From positions 71,601,586 through 71,665,585 of the forward strand of contig JAZBQD010000014.1 in assembly GCA_036583965.1 (NCBI GenBank): DNA of 64,000 nt, given 5' to 3'. A program made the translations under genes and the position numbers. A model generated the notes under the pieces. That model was not told the origin of the DNA, did not search any database, and saw only the letters and a program-made list of their open reading frames with translations. Source of the stretch: Prunella strophiata (taxonomy: Eukaryota > Chordata > Aves > Passeriformes > Prunellidae). Shown piece by piece: positions 1 through 11,040 of this stretch (positions within the stretch are counted from its first letter, which is position 1; the number at the start of each line of letters is the position of its first letter).

Positions 1-200
1 CAAATCCATCCCACCCTTATTCCCCAAATCCATCCCACCCTTATCCCCCAAATCCATCCCGATTTTATCAGCCAAATCCGTCCCACTCCTGTCCACCAAA
101 TTCACTCCACCTGTGCCTCCAAATCCAAATTCACTTCACCTGTGCCCCCAAATCCATCCCACGTGCCCCCAAATCCATCCCACGTGTCCCCAAATCCATC
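1..200. repeat. Short degenerate tandem repeat, CCAAATCCATCCCAC type
   Basis: Roughly ten diverged copies of a 17-30 base unit built around CCAAATCCATCCCAC, with spacers such as CTTATTCCC or GTGCCCC. The reading frames across it are by-products of the repeat. Confidence 0.75.
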
Positions 201-722
201 CCCAGCCCCCTCGCCCGGCCGGTGCCACCCTTGCCCTGTGCCCCCGCTGTGTCCGGCATTCCCGGGACACTCTGGGCACAGGGACGGGCTGGTAGCTCCC
301 ACCCTAAATCCCACCCCAAATCCCATCCCAGATAATCCCGTGCCACCCTCCTGTGCCTTCCCTGCCCTCCTCTCCGTGTCCCCTCTGTCCCCGTGTCCCT
401 CCGCCACCTCCCGCGCTCCCGGTGCTGTCCCGAGCCCCGCCGCACATCCCGGGGAGCTCCCGGCCCCTCCGCATCCCGCCGGGAATGTCGCACGCGGGAA
501 TGTCGCATGTCGGAATGTCGCATGTCGGAATGTCGCGTGCCGGAATGTCGCATGGCGGGCGGAGCAGGTCCCGGTGGCATGGCGCGGGCTCCTTCCCCGG
601 CTGGGATTGGGGAATTCCCGGGAATTCCTTTGGCTGTCCCTTCCCGGGGCTGCTCACCGGGGGATCCCCGTGGGGACGCGCCCGTGGCCGCTTTGGCCGC
701 GCCACCCCACGCCTGGCACCGG
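201..722. other. GC-rich sequence with no gene recognised
   Basis: C-rich unique sequence ending where homology to the 30.5-kb region begins. It holds the short 15-base repeat listed separately and a palindromic stretch near 610-627 (GGGAATTCCCGGGAATTCC). No splice-bounded coding segment was recognised. Confidence 0.5.
482..556. repeat. Five-copy 15-bp tandem repeat (GGAATGTCGCATGTC)
   Basis: Five consecutive 15-base units with one to three substitutions each. Each unit keeps GGAATGTCGC followed by a variable five-base tail. Confidence 0.85.
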
Positions 723-842
723 GCTGTCCCCGCCTTGGGGACACGGGGTCCCCTCGGAGCCGCCCCCGAGCGCTCGGCTCGGCCAAGGCTCTGCACGGCC
801 ACCGCTGGTCCCGGCGGGGCCACCCTCGTCCCCTCGGTGCTG

Positions 843-1195
843 GCCCTCGGCACGTCCTGGCACTGCCCACCCTGCCTGGCACTGACCACCCTGCCTGACC
901 ACCCTGCCTGGCACTGACCACCCTGCCTGGCATTGACCACCCTGCCTGGCCACTCTGACCACCCTGCCTGGCACTGCCCACTCCAGCCTGGCCACTCTGA
1001 CTACCCCAGCCTGGCACTGACCACCCTATCTAGCCACCCTGGCCACCCCTGCCTGGCCACCCCAGCCTGGCACTGACCACTCTGCCTGTCCACCCTGCCT
1101 GGCACTGACCACCCCAGCCTGGCACTGACCACTCTGCTTGACCACCCTGCCTGGCCGCTCTGGCTCCTCCTGCCTGGCTACCCCAGCCTGGCGCT
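843..1195. repeat. Short version of the dual-unit CCTGGCACTGACCACCCTG array
   Basis: Around twenty units of two kinds, a 19-base CCTGGCACTGACCACCCTG and a 14-base CCTGGCCACCCCAG, with more substitutions (ACTCTGACTACCCC, CTATCTAGCC) than in the expanded array at 30.6-33.2 kb. Confidence 0.85.
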
Positions 1196-1239
1196 GCTCA
1201 CCCTGCCTGCCCTGTCCCTGCCTGTCCCTCCCTGTCCCT

Positions 1240-1930
1240 ACCCCCGTCCCTCTCCCTCCCCTTCCCCTCCCTGCCCCCCTCCCCGCAGCCCCGGCAGCCC
1301 CCGGCGCTCTCGGTGTCCCCTGGGTGGCACCGGTGTCCCGGTGTCCCCGCGCGGAGTCCCCCGTGTCCCCCGGGCGCCCCGCGGGCCCACGGGCGCGGGT
1401 GGGAGGTGACAGTGGTGGCCTGAGCGCGGGCAGCCCGGCGCCGTCCCGCCGGGTGTCCCCGGGTCTCCGCCCCTTCCGCAGCTGTTTTTTGGGGCCACAC
1501 CGAGACGGAGACCCCCGCCCGCGCCGCCTCTCGCCGCGAGAGGCCGAACCCGCGGAGCGCAACCGCTCCGCTCAAGCTCGCTCTGGGACCGGAGAGCTGT
1601 GCGCCTTCTCGCCATTTCGGAGGAGCCTTCCTCTCCCTCCTCTCCCTCCTCCTCCTCCTCCTCCTCCGCGCCCCCCGAGGGCGGAAATGGCGGTGCCCGC
1701 TCCGCGCCCGCGGAGCCGCGGCCGTGCCCGCCCGGCACCCCCAGCTCCCGCTGAAGCAGCTGCAGCCGTACCTGTGTTGGCGAACACTGAGTGTCACCCG
1801 CGCCGCGGGGACACCACGGCTCGTCCCAGTCAGGCCCCACGCCAGAGAAGGCGACTTCCACCCGCGCTGCCCGTCCCGAGAGCGCCCGGGGCTGCCACCA
1901 AGCTGCCCGGTGTGTCCCCGCAGCCTCCTG
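1240..1930. promoter_or_regulatory. CpG-rich block, candidate CpG island
   Basis: Dense CpG sequence (CGCGCCGCCTCTCGCCGCGAG and similar) absent from copy 2 of the duplication. It contains a CTC/CCT-rich run near 1630-1668 and GGCGGAAATGGCGGTG near 1681-1696, which resembles a YY1-type AAATGGCGG site. Open frames run through it on both strands, but none has a recognisable domain. It could be an unmethylated island or simply GC-rich sequence; no transcript was recognised. Confidence 0.35.
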
Positions 1931-3050
1931 GTCCCGCTGTCCCTGTCCCCTGTCCTGTTTGTCCCTGTCCCTCTTATCCCTGTCCCCTGTACCACTCACC
2001 CCTGTCCCCTTGTCCCGTTTATCTCTGTCCCCTCCCCACTCATCCTTTGTCTCCTGTGTCACTCATCTGTACCACTCATCCCTGTCCCTTGTCCCGTTTG
2101 TCCCTGTCCCGTTTATCCCTGTCCTCTCCCCACTCATCCTTTGTCTCCTGTGTCACTCATCCTGTCCCCTGTACCACTCATCCCTGTCCCCTTGTCCCGT
2201 TTATCCCTGTCCTCTCCCCACTCATCCTTTGTCTCCTGTGTCACTCATCCTGTCATCTGTGCCACTCATCCCTGTCCCCTGTCCCGTTTGTCCCTGTCCC
2301 CAGCCCCTCTCATCCTTTGTCTCCTGTGTCACTCATCCTGTCTCCTGTCCTGCTCATCCCCATTCCGTTCATCCCTGTCCCCTCGTCCCGTTTGTCCCTG
2401 TCGCCTGCCCCACTCATCCTCGCCTCCGTGCCATTCATCGCTGTCCCGTTCATCCCTGTCCCCAGCCCTGCTCATCCCTGTCCCCCGTGCCACTCATCCT
2501 TGTCCCCTGATCCCGTTCACCCCTGTTCCCAGCCCCTCTCACTCCTGTCCCCTGCGCCACTCATCCTGTCCCCCGTCCCACCCATCCCTGTCCCCTGCGC
2601 CACTCATCCTGTCTCCTGTTCAGGTCATCTCTGTCCCCCGCCCGCTCATTCTTGTGCCCCGCTCCATTCATCCTGTCTCCCGTCCTCGTCATTCCTGTCC
2701 CCTGTTCTGCCCATCCCTGTCCCCTGTCCTGCCCATTCCTGTCCCCTGTCCTGCCCATCTCTGTCCCCCGTCCTGCCCATCTCTGTCCCCTGTCCTGCCC
2801 ATCTCTGTCCCCTGTTCTGCCCATCCCTGTCCCCTGTCCTGCCTGCCTCTGTCCCCCGTCCTGCTCAGCCCTGTCCCCTGTCCTGCCCATCCCTGTCCCC
2901 TGTCCTGCCTGTCTCTGTTCCCTGTCCTGCCTGTCTCTGTCCCCCTCCTGCTCATCCCTGTCCTCTGCCCTGCTCTCCCTTGTCCCCCTCATTTCCCATC
3001 CCTGTCCCCTGCCCGTCTCTGTCCCCTGCCCACTCCTGTCCCCTGCGCTG
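1925..3050. repeat. Minisatellite of TGTCCCCTGTCCTGCCCATCCC type (copy 1)
   Basis: Degenerate tandem units of about 18-22 bases built from TGTCCC(C/T)TGT plus CCTGCCCATC or CACTCATCC. The proximal half favours CACTCATCC forms and the distal half CTGCCCATC forms. It is repeated in the second duplicate at 33170-33960. Confidence 0.85.
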
Positions 3051-3510
3051 CCACGGGGATGTGGCAGAGCTGGACAAGGGACTTCCAAAAGGCCATCAGG
3101 GTCCCCGGGCGAACTGGCTTCGCCTGGGGCGGCCCCTCCAGCTGCCAGCACAGACCCCCGGTGTCCCCCGTGTCCCCCGTGTCCCCCCGGTGCCCCTCTG
3201 CACCCCCGGCCTGTGCCCCGCGGTGCCACCGGCTCCGGGGTGGCCCCGTGTCCGCAGCCGGGGTCACCCACCCGGTGCCGCGGTGCCACCGCCGGGACCC
3301 CGCGGTGCCGTGGCCACTCCCAAAGCGCTGCTGTCCCCTTCCCGCGGGGCCGGAGCCGTTCCCGGTGTCCCCAGCTCCTGTCCCCGCTCCGGCCACGCCG
3401 CCGGCCCGCTCCGGACATCTCCAGAGCCAGGGCCACCTTGCCTTTGGAAAAGCCATCCAGGAGAAGGCAGAGCAGGAGCCCAGCTGACCCCTGACCCCGG
3501 CCTGGCCCCT
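3051..3510. other. Unique GC-rich stretch inside the duplicated segment, copy 1
   Basis: Non-repetitive sequence (CTGCCACGGGGATGTGGCAGAGCTGG onward) matched at about 33960-34410. The copies differ by many one-base indels, for example CCCAAAGCGCTG here against CCCAAAAGCGCTG there. No protein domain was recognised in any frame. Confidence 0.55.
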
Positions 3511-4560
3511 CGGCCGCACTGACCCCTGGGTCACGCTGACCCCTCGGCCACGCTGACCCCTCGGTCACCCCCCAGCTCTGCCAGCCCCTGGGTCACACTG
3601 ACCCCTCGGTCACAACTACACATCGGCCATGCCAAACCTTTGGCCACACTGACCCCTCGGCCATGCCAGTCCTGGGGTCACACTGACCCCTCGGCCACGC
3701 CAGTCCCGGGGCACAATGACCCTTCGGCCACGCCAACCCATCGGCTGTGCCGACCCCTCGGCCACATTGACCCCTTGGCCACGCCAACCCATTGGCTGTG
3801 CCAACCCCTCGGCCACGCCTTGGCCACGCCAACCCTTTGGCCAGGCTGGCCCCTTGACCACACTGACCCCTTGGCCATGCCAAGCCATTGGCCATGCCAA
3901 ACCCTTGGTCAGCCCTCAGACCCATTGACCCCTCAGCCACACTGACCCATCAGCCACACTGACCCCTCAGCCATGCTGACCCTTTAAGCACCCTTGGCCC
4001 TTGGCCATGCCAAGCCCTTGGCCACGCCAACCCATCAGCCATGCTGAGCCTTTGGCCATGCTGACCCCTTGGCCACGCCAATCCGTCGGCTGTGCCAAGT
4101 CCTTGACCACGCCTCAGCCCTTTGGCCATGCCAATCCTTTGGCCACGCCAGCCCCTCGGCCGTGCCGACCCCTTGACCACCCCTTGGCCCTTTGGCCATG
4201 CCAACCCATCGGCCATGTTGACCCCTCGGCCATGCCAACCCATCGGCCGTGCCAATCCATTGGCCGTGTTGACCCCTTGGCCATGCCAACCCATCGGCCG
4301 TGCCGACCCTTTGACCACCCTTTGGCCAAACAAACCCCTCGGCCATGCCAATCCACTGGCCGTGTTGACCACTTGGCCACGCCAACCCACTGGCCACGCC
4401 AAGCCCTTGACCACCCCTTGGCCACGCCAACCCATTGGCCATGACGACCCCTCGGCCACGCCAACCCCTCGGCCGTGCTGACCCTTTGACCACCGCTTGG
4501 CCTCTTGGCCACGCCGACCCCTTGACCACGGCTCGGCCACGCCAACCCTCGGCCGTGCCG
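3511..4560. repeat. Degenerate CGGCCATGCCAACCC minisatellite (copy 1)
   Basis: About sixty units of 15-18 bases alternating GACCCCTTGGCCACGCC, AACCCATCGGCCATGCC and similar. Matching sequence with indels lies at 34430-35480. Confidence 0.85.
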
Positions 4561-5071
4561 CCCCCGGCCGCGCCGCCCCGGGCCGCGGCGTTACTGTGAT
4601 TCCTCTCATGGCTTCTCCACCACTCGGGTTTTTCCGCTGTACAAGGGAGACACTTTTCCTTTTCTTTTCCCCCCGCTTCCAAAGGGGTTTTTTCCCCCAA
4701 GCTGTCGATATTTTTCCGTTGTCCAGCCCGGCGCCATCGCCCCCCTCCATCCGCCCGTCCGTACCCCCGACTGTGACAAAGAGCAGAGCCCCCCGGGGTC
4801 ACTCAGCTCCCGGGGGGCCACGGCCCCCGCCAGCCCCATCCGTGGCGGGGCCGCTGTCCGGCCGGCCGGCCGCTGTCCGGCCACGCCCTCACTGCCCATG
4901 CATGTGCCACGCCCTCACGCCCGCTGCATGTGCACAGCCCGGCCCCGCCACACTCTCGGTTCCGTCCCCCAGCCGGACTCACCTGTGGGTTTCGTTCCGT
5001 TTTTAATTTCCCAGGGTCAGTTTGACTTCACCCTTAATTTGTATGGATTTTCGGAGGAGCTTTCTCCTTCT
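4561..5071 (+). other. Unique end of copy 1, cut by the gap
   Basis: Includes a T-rich segment around AAGCTGTCGATATTTTTCCG and the run GGTCAGTTTGACTTCACCC. The same sequence at 35500-36010 continues into an AT-rich tail with AATAAA, so this is likely a truncated version of that 3' transcript end or flank. No coding domain is seen. Confidence 0.5.
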
Positions 5072-5571
5072 NNNNNNNNNNNNNNNNNNNNNNNNNNNNN
5101 NNNNNNNNNNNNNNNNNNNNNNNNNNNNNNNNNNNNNNNNNNNNNNNNNNNNNNNNNNNNNNNNNNNNNNNNNNNNNNNNNNNNNNNNNNNNNNNNNNNN
5201 NNNNNNNNNNNNNNNNNNNNNNNNNNNNNNNNNNNNNNNNNNNNNNNNNNNNNNNNNNNNNNNNNNNNNNNNNNNNNNNNNNNNNNNNNNNNNNNNNNNN
5301 NNNNNNNNNNNNNNNNNNNNNNNNNNNNNNNNNNNNNNNNNNNNNNNNNNNNNNNNNNNNNNNNNNNNNNNNNNNNNNNNNNNNNNNNNNNNNNNNNNNN
5401 NNNNNNNNNNNNNNNNNNNNNNNNNNNNNNNNNNNNNNNNNNNNNNNNNNNNNNNNNNNNNNNNNNNNNNNNNNNNNNNNNNNNNNNNNNNNNNNNNNNN
5501 NNNNNNNNNNNNNNNNNNNNNNNNNNNNNNNNNNNNNNNNNNNNNNNNNNNNNNNNNNNNNNNNNNNNNNN
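5072..5571. other. Assembly gap (500 N)
   Basis: Exactly 500 N, a placeholder length. Sequence on the left belongs to the duplicated segment and sequence on the right is unrelated, so the join is scaffold-level only. Confidence 0.99.
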
Positions 5572-5880
5572 TGGTTTTCCATAGCATTCCCTGCCCTTGG
5601 AGTGTGTTTTCCATGGTGCTTCCTGCCCTTCACATTCCTTGGCTGTTGTTTTCCATAGTATTCCCTACTTTGGCATTCTATAGGATGTTGGTTTTCCATA
5701 TTTTCCTTACCTTTGGCAAATTCCTGGGATGTGTATTCCCATAGTATTCCCTGAATGTGCAATTCCTGGAATTTGGTTTTCCATAATTTTTTCCCTACTT
5801 TTTGACAATTCCTTGGATGGGATTTCCGTAGTATTCCCGAACGTGGCAATTCTTGGATGTGGTTTTCCATAGCATCCCCT
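5572..5880. repeat. Minisatellite, GGTTTTCCATAGTATTCCCT type
   Basis: About six diverged units of 45-55 bases, each with TTTTCCATAGYATTCCCT followed by a variable stretch ending CCTTGG or AATTCCTGG. It abuts the gap. Confidence 0.75.
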
Positions 5881-7400
5881 CCTCATTTAGTGAAAAATGG
5901 AGGAGAGCTGGATCCAAGGACTGGAATCCAGACTGATGTCCAATGTCACCCCTGATCCAGCCCATCACGCCCAGACATTCCAGAGGGAAGATCCACTTCC
6001 CCACTGGATTTCCTGCCCAGGCCCGGACACCAATTCCCCGGACAAGCCTCTCCTGTCTGTTGTCCTGGGACTTCCATGCTCATGGATGGAGCTCCGAGCT
6101 TCCCAATATCCTGTGGTTCACCTCCCAGCCATTCCCATAAATCTCCGAAAGGCATGACTGTGGGGTTTTTTTTTGGGATTTCCTGCTGCTCCAGAACATT
6201 CCACGGCTCCATCGTAGTGCAGGATCCCAGATTCCCAGGAAAAAAGGTCAAGGACTGGATCAATCCTCCCGAATTCCCCTGCTGGCCTCGTCTCCAGGAT
6301 TTCACAAAAGCTGGGACGGCACATTTTCCAAGGCTTGTCCCAGGCTCCCTTTGAACCGCGTTCCGTGCTGCCGGTTCTTTATTCCCCACGGCACATCCCC
6401 AATTCCAAAAATAGGCCTCAGTTTCCAGCCACGACCAACAGCATGGATGGATTTCATCAGTGCCAAATTCCTCCCTTTTGTCCCCATTGGATTCAGCCTC
6501 GGGTGGAATTGCTGACGGATTCCGGGCGGAGCTGCCGGAGCCCTCTTCTCAGTGCCACTGAAGAGCCGTTTTCCAATAAGGAAAATTCGCTCCAGAGGCC
6601 AAAAATAAAAAAGGCCCAAATCCTCTCTCTCCGGAGCCATTGGCAAGCTTGGGAAGAGCGGAGCAGGGATTGGAATGAGGAATTTTCCGAAGGACAGGTG
6701 AGCCAGCGGATCCAGCCAGGCTTGGGAATGAGGCGGAGCTGGGAATGGTAGGGAGGGACTGTGGCGTGAATGGATTTTAGGACCACGGAATGAACTCGGG
6801 TTGGGAAGGCCCTTTAATCAATCCCAATCCACCCCTGATTTGTTCCAGCTTGTCCATCCAATCCTCGCAGTGTCTCCGAGTATTCCCTGAAAAAGCAGGA
6901 ATTCCTGCTAGAAACCCTGCCGGGCTCAGTCTGGCACCGGGAACCAGATGTCACCCCTCGGGAAAGCGGGAAGTGTGACGGGAGCCGCGCCAGGCCGGTG
7001 GCACTCGGGGGCTGGCACTTTGGCGTGGCAGCGCTTCCGTCCTGGAGCTGCTCGGAAGGGTGGGACAGCTCCCGGGGGATCTGATCCCCGGGAACGTGGC
7101 TGTGGGGAGGCTCTCATGGATCGTGGAAATGGTTGGGATTGGGGTGGCTCAAAGCCATCCCATTCCCAGCCTTTCCATGGGACAACCCTCCACCATCCCA
7201 GGCTGCTCCAACCTGAACCTGATCACTTGCAGGGATCCTGGGGGTAGCCATGGCTTCCTGGGAATTCTGGCTGGTTCCTCCAGTCCCGTCAGCTGCCACT
7301 GGAAGTTGCCTCAGTTCTAGCTTTTTCCAGTGAGGCTTGGAACGAGATAAGTCTCAGGAGCAAAGGGGGGTGGGAGGAACAACCCCACCACTTCCACTTT
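5881..7400. other. Unique sequence, presumed SHANK3 intron
   Basis: Non-repetitive, moderate-GC sequence upstream of the large SHANK3 exon. I looked for the expected upstream SHANK3 segments (ankyrin repeats, SH3, PDZ and the conserved linker before the proline-rich exon) and found none. It is probably intron. Confidence 0.45.
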
Positions 7401-8490
7401 GTCCCACTCTGAGGAATTCCTCTGGGAAGGTCCTCTTCACTGCTCTCCTGGTTTTCACACGTGGAGACAAGAAACTTATCCCTGGTTCCATTGTTTTTCC
7501 TTGTTTTCCAGGGGAAGATGGGAAGCTTCTTAGTGACTCCACCTTTCTTTGTTTTTCAGAGACACAAATTCATCTCTGACTTCACCTCTCTCCTTGTTTT
7601 CCTGGGAATACAGAAATTCATCAGATCCCTAGTTTTCCTTGTTTTCCCAGTGGAAGATGAACAATGCATACCCTGACTTTGCTCTTTTCACGTTTTTCCA
7701 GTGAAACAGACCAAAACACTCATGCCTAAATTCCATTTCTTTCCTTGTTTTCCAGGTGGAAGATGGAAACTTCTCCCTGACTCCACCTTTTCCAGGTTTT
7801 CCAGGCTGGAGATGATTAACTCGCCCTGACTTTGCTCTTTTCCTTGTTTTCCATGTGGGACAATAATTCATCCCTGACTTTCCACTTATACCCTTATTTT
7901 CCAGGTGGAGACAAGAAATTCATCCCTGACCTCCCCTGTTTTCCTTGGGAAGACAAGAACCTCACCCCTGATTCCATTGTTTCCCTTGTTTTCCAGGTTG
8001 GAGCCAAAAACTCACCTGACTTTGTTCTTTTCCTATTTTTCCCATGTGGAGAATGTGAAACTTCTCCCTGGCTCCAGCTTCTCTCCTGGTTTTCCAGTGG
8101 AAACAGGAATTCATCCCTGATTTTGCTCTTTTCCTTGCTTCCAGGGAAGACGCGAACTTCTTCAATGACTTTACTTCTCTCCTCATTTTCCAGCCGAAAC
8201 TCATCCCTGTTTCCATGTTCTCTGTTTTCTCAGGTGGAGACCAGAAACTCATCCCTGATGCATTGTTCTCTTCGTTGCCAGGTGGAGACCAGAACTCATC
8301 TCGCCTGATGCATTTGTTTCTCTTCGTTTTCCAGGTGGAAACCAGAGACTCATCCCTCTGTATGGCATTGTTCTACTACATTTTCCAGGTGGGGAAAATG
8401 GGAAACTTCTGCCCTGACTCCACTCTTTTCCTCGTTTCCCCCCAAGACCAGAAGCTACTCCCCCCACTTCCCCCCTTTTCCTTGTGTTCA
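7400..8490. repeat. Intronic minisatellite, TTTTCCAGGTGGAGAC type
   Basis: About eighteen diverged units of 50-65 bases, each carrying a pyrimidine run, TTTTCCAGGTGGA and a TTCATCCCTGA segment. Each unit resembles a splice acceptor (pyrimidines then CAG), which creates many decoy acceptors immediately before the real one at 8490-8491. Confidence 0.85.
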
Positions 8491-8491
8491 G

Positions 8492-10823
8492 GGGAAGACG
8501 AGAAGCTGGCCGCGTCCTTGCTGGCCGGAAGTTTGCCCGGGAGCACCTCCATACGGACAACGGTGCCGGGAATCCACGGGATCCCCCCTCCCCCTCAGAC
8601 CGCCCCTCCCCCGCCCCCCCTCCCCGATGACTCGACACCGGCCCCCCGCCATCCTTCTCACCACCACCGCCACCAGGGCCGGGCCTACGCACCATCAGGT
8701 CCAGCTTCAAGCCGGGCATAGAAGCCAAACTGCACGGGCTGCCTCAGTGCTGAGCGCCCATGGCCGAGATAGATGAAGGACCAGGCCAGGGGCTCCATGC
8801 CCTACCCCGAGCGCCAGAAGAGGGCCCGCTCCATGATAATCCTCCAGGATTCCTCCCACCTCCCCGTGGAACCCACCGAGATCCAACGGCCCGCACAGCG
8901 GGCGACGGTCCGGAGAAGCTCCAAGAGGAAGGGCCGGGTCATCGACAACCCCTACGCCAACATGGGCCAGTTCAACGTGAGCCTCTTCGCCCCCACCAAG
9001 CCGCAGAGGAAGAAGAGCCCCCTGGTCAAGCAGCTCCAGGTGGAGAGGACGCCAGGAACGGGCGGCCTTGGCATCAAGGAGGCTACTCCTCCGGGGGAGC
9101 CGTAGCCCACGCGGCCGTAGCCACCGCCTGGACTACCGCACCACCCCAGCATCGCTCAGGTGGAAGCCGCCGGCTCCCCTTCGCCACCGCCATCGCCGCC
9201 GGCGTCATGAAGGACCGGGGACCGGCGGCTGGACGAGAGGAGGAACAAGCCCGGTGTTTCCTGTCGGTGGAGGCCACGAGGGGCCGGCGCCGGGCGGCAG
9301 CGAGATGCCGTCGCTGCAGCAGTCGCGCTCCATCGACGAGCGGCTCCTGGGCATCCTTGATGTCCTCCTGCCGTCCCCTGTTGTGTTCAGCTTTAAAGCC
9401 TAATCAGCAGCTCCTCCTCGACCTTCATCCACCCCCTGACGGGAAAGCCCCTGGATCCCAACTCGCCCCTGGCGCTGGCGCTGGCGCAAGGGAAACGGGC
9501 GCTGTCCACTCAAGTTCCCATTCCCGGTAGCCCACCCCGATCCACAGCCCCGACTCGGACAGAGCCGCGCCCTGTTTGTGGACATCCAAACCAAAGAACC
9601 GGACAGGGGGGACTGGAGAGCTTGGTGTCCCCCGCCTACTCCCCCGGAGGGAAGGCGGTGATGGCGGCCGACGCCGGCGCTCTGACCCCCACAAGAGCCC
9701 TGGGGGGACTCGACCCCACCCTGCGGAAGGAGCCGAGGTGCGAGCGGAGACGCCGGGCAAGGAGGAGAAGAAACCCGAGGACAAGAAGTCCATGATTCAT
9801 CAGCATGTGGACCACGTCGCGCAGAGACCGCCGCCTCAAATGGTCTCACTGCCAATCACCAGTAATGGTCAAGACGAGATAGGCCTGGAGATCAAAGAGG
9901 AGAGCCCGGCCGTGCCCGAGGTCTGCGCCGAGCCGGTCGAGTCCCCAGGCCGAGCCCCAGCCCAGCCCCGTGGGGAAGCCGCCGGCCAGCCCGGCCTCGG
10001 AGAAGGCGCTGGGCCAGGGCAGCTCGGAGGAGGAGGTGGAGCCCTACACGGTGACCCTCCACCGGCCCAGCTGTCCTCCAGCGACGAGGAGACCCGCGAG
10101 AGCTGGCCAAGATCGGGCTGGTGCCGCCCCCCGGATTGAATTGCCAAACGGGGTGCTGGTGACCACCCCCGGCACCCCCGTGAGCCACCTGGCCGCGCCC
10201 GGCACGCCGTCCCTGCCAGCGCAGCAGTAGCACCTTCTCCCCCCGGCGCGACACCCTCAGGGAAGCCCTCGGACGCCCCGCGGCCCGGAGTCGGCGGCGG
10301 ACTCGGGAGTGGAAGAGGTGGACACCAGGAGCTCCAGCGACCACCACCTGGAGACCACGAGCACCATCTCCACGGTCTCCAGCATGTCCACGCTGTCCTC
10401 GGAGAGCGGCGAGCCCACCGACACCTACACGTCCTTCGCCGACGGCCAAACTTTTCTACTCGAGAAGCCACCAGTGCCTCCAAAGCCCAAACTCAAGTCC
10501 CAGCTCAGCAAGGGGCCTGTACGTTCAGGACCCACTTTTGAAGCAGTCTTCGGACAGCGAGCTCATCTCCCATCACCACGCTGCCCCCAACGCTGGCGGC
10601 CACCAGCGCGGCCCGGCCACGCTACCTCTTTCAGAGAAGGTCCAAGCTATGGGGGGACCCCATGGAGAGCAGGCCCAGCCACGGGGCCGAAGAGGACAAA
10701 CCAACTGTGATCAGCGAGCTGAGCTCCCGCCTCCAGCAGCTCAACAAGGACACGCGCTCCTTGGGCGAGGAACCGGCCGGCTCCGCCCTGGATCCCGGCA
10801 AGAAGTCGCCGGTGGTGGCCCAC
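8492..10823 (+). CDS. SHANK3: SHANK3, large proline-rich exon (homologue of human exon 21)
   Basis: SHANK3 is a master scaffold of the excitatory postsynaptic density, linking receptors through SAPAP and Homer to actin. This exon opens after TTGTGTTCAG and closes at GTAAGA. Conserved blocks in order are EDEKLAASLLAG, IPPPPQTAPPPPP, GRAY, RSSFKPGIEAKLHGLP, PYPERQKRARSMIILQDS (about 8800-8855), KPQRKKSPLVKQLQVE (about 9000), SRSIDERLLG (about 9340), a degraded Homer-type VPPP site near 10125, TTSTISTVSSMSTLSSESGE (about 10350), the cortactin-type KPPVPPKPKLKS (about 10465) and ISELSSRLQQLNKDTRSLGE (about 10710). The blocks sit in different frames: for example one base is missing near 8689, where GAC ACC ATC should follow TAC, and there are others near 9045, 9090 and 9390. 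Strong conservation with scattered indels fits sequencing error better than pseudogenisation. Confidence 0.93.
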
Positions 10824-11040
10824 GTAAGAGGCCGGGCATGGCCGGGGTCGGGGATGGGGCAGGTGACACTGCCGAGGAGCCAGATGTGGCTTTGAGGGAC
10901 ATCTCAGAGCTTTGGGAGCTCGGCAGAGGGGCTGAATACCCCAGGAGTTGTGGGATGGGCTCCTGGCGCGCCGTGGCTTGTGGCTCTACCACCCCTGCTC
11001 CGCCCTCCCCGCCGCTCTGTGTTGCTCCCCTCCCTGTGTG
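10824..11040 (+). other. SHANK3: Start of the SHANK3 intron before the SAM exon
   Basis: Begins with the donor GTAAGAGG and continues for about 13.4 kb to TATCCGCAG at 24217. Most of the intron is minisatellite, listed block by block below. Confidence 0.8.

Larger units (their letters stand above)
723..5071. repeat. Duplicated segment, copy 1 (partner at 30503-36010)
   Basis: From TGTCCCCGCCTTGGGG onward this matches the region starting near 30503. After a copy-1-only interval (about 1200-2270) it matches again to the contig end at 5071, the last bases TTTCTCCTTCT pairing with about 35990-36003. The two copies differ by substitutions and many one-base indels, and the dual-unit array is about 0.35 kb here against 2.5 kb in copy 2. 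Copy 1 stops exactly at an N gap, so it may be an alternative allele (haplotig) scaffolded upstream of SHANK3 rather than a true duplication. Confidence 0.85.

Noticed and set aside
1138..3522. Pro/Ser/Cys-rich 794-codon open frame as a gene
   Set aside because: It is open mostly because of the TGTCCCCTGTCC minisatellite and the CpG block. The matching region in copy 2 has different frames, and no domain is seen.
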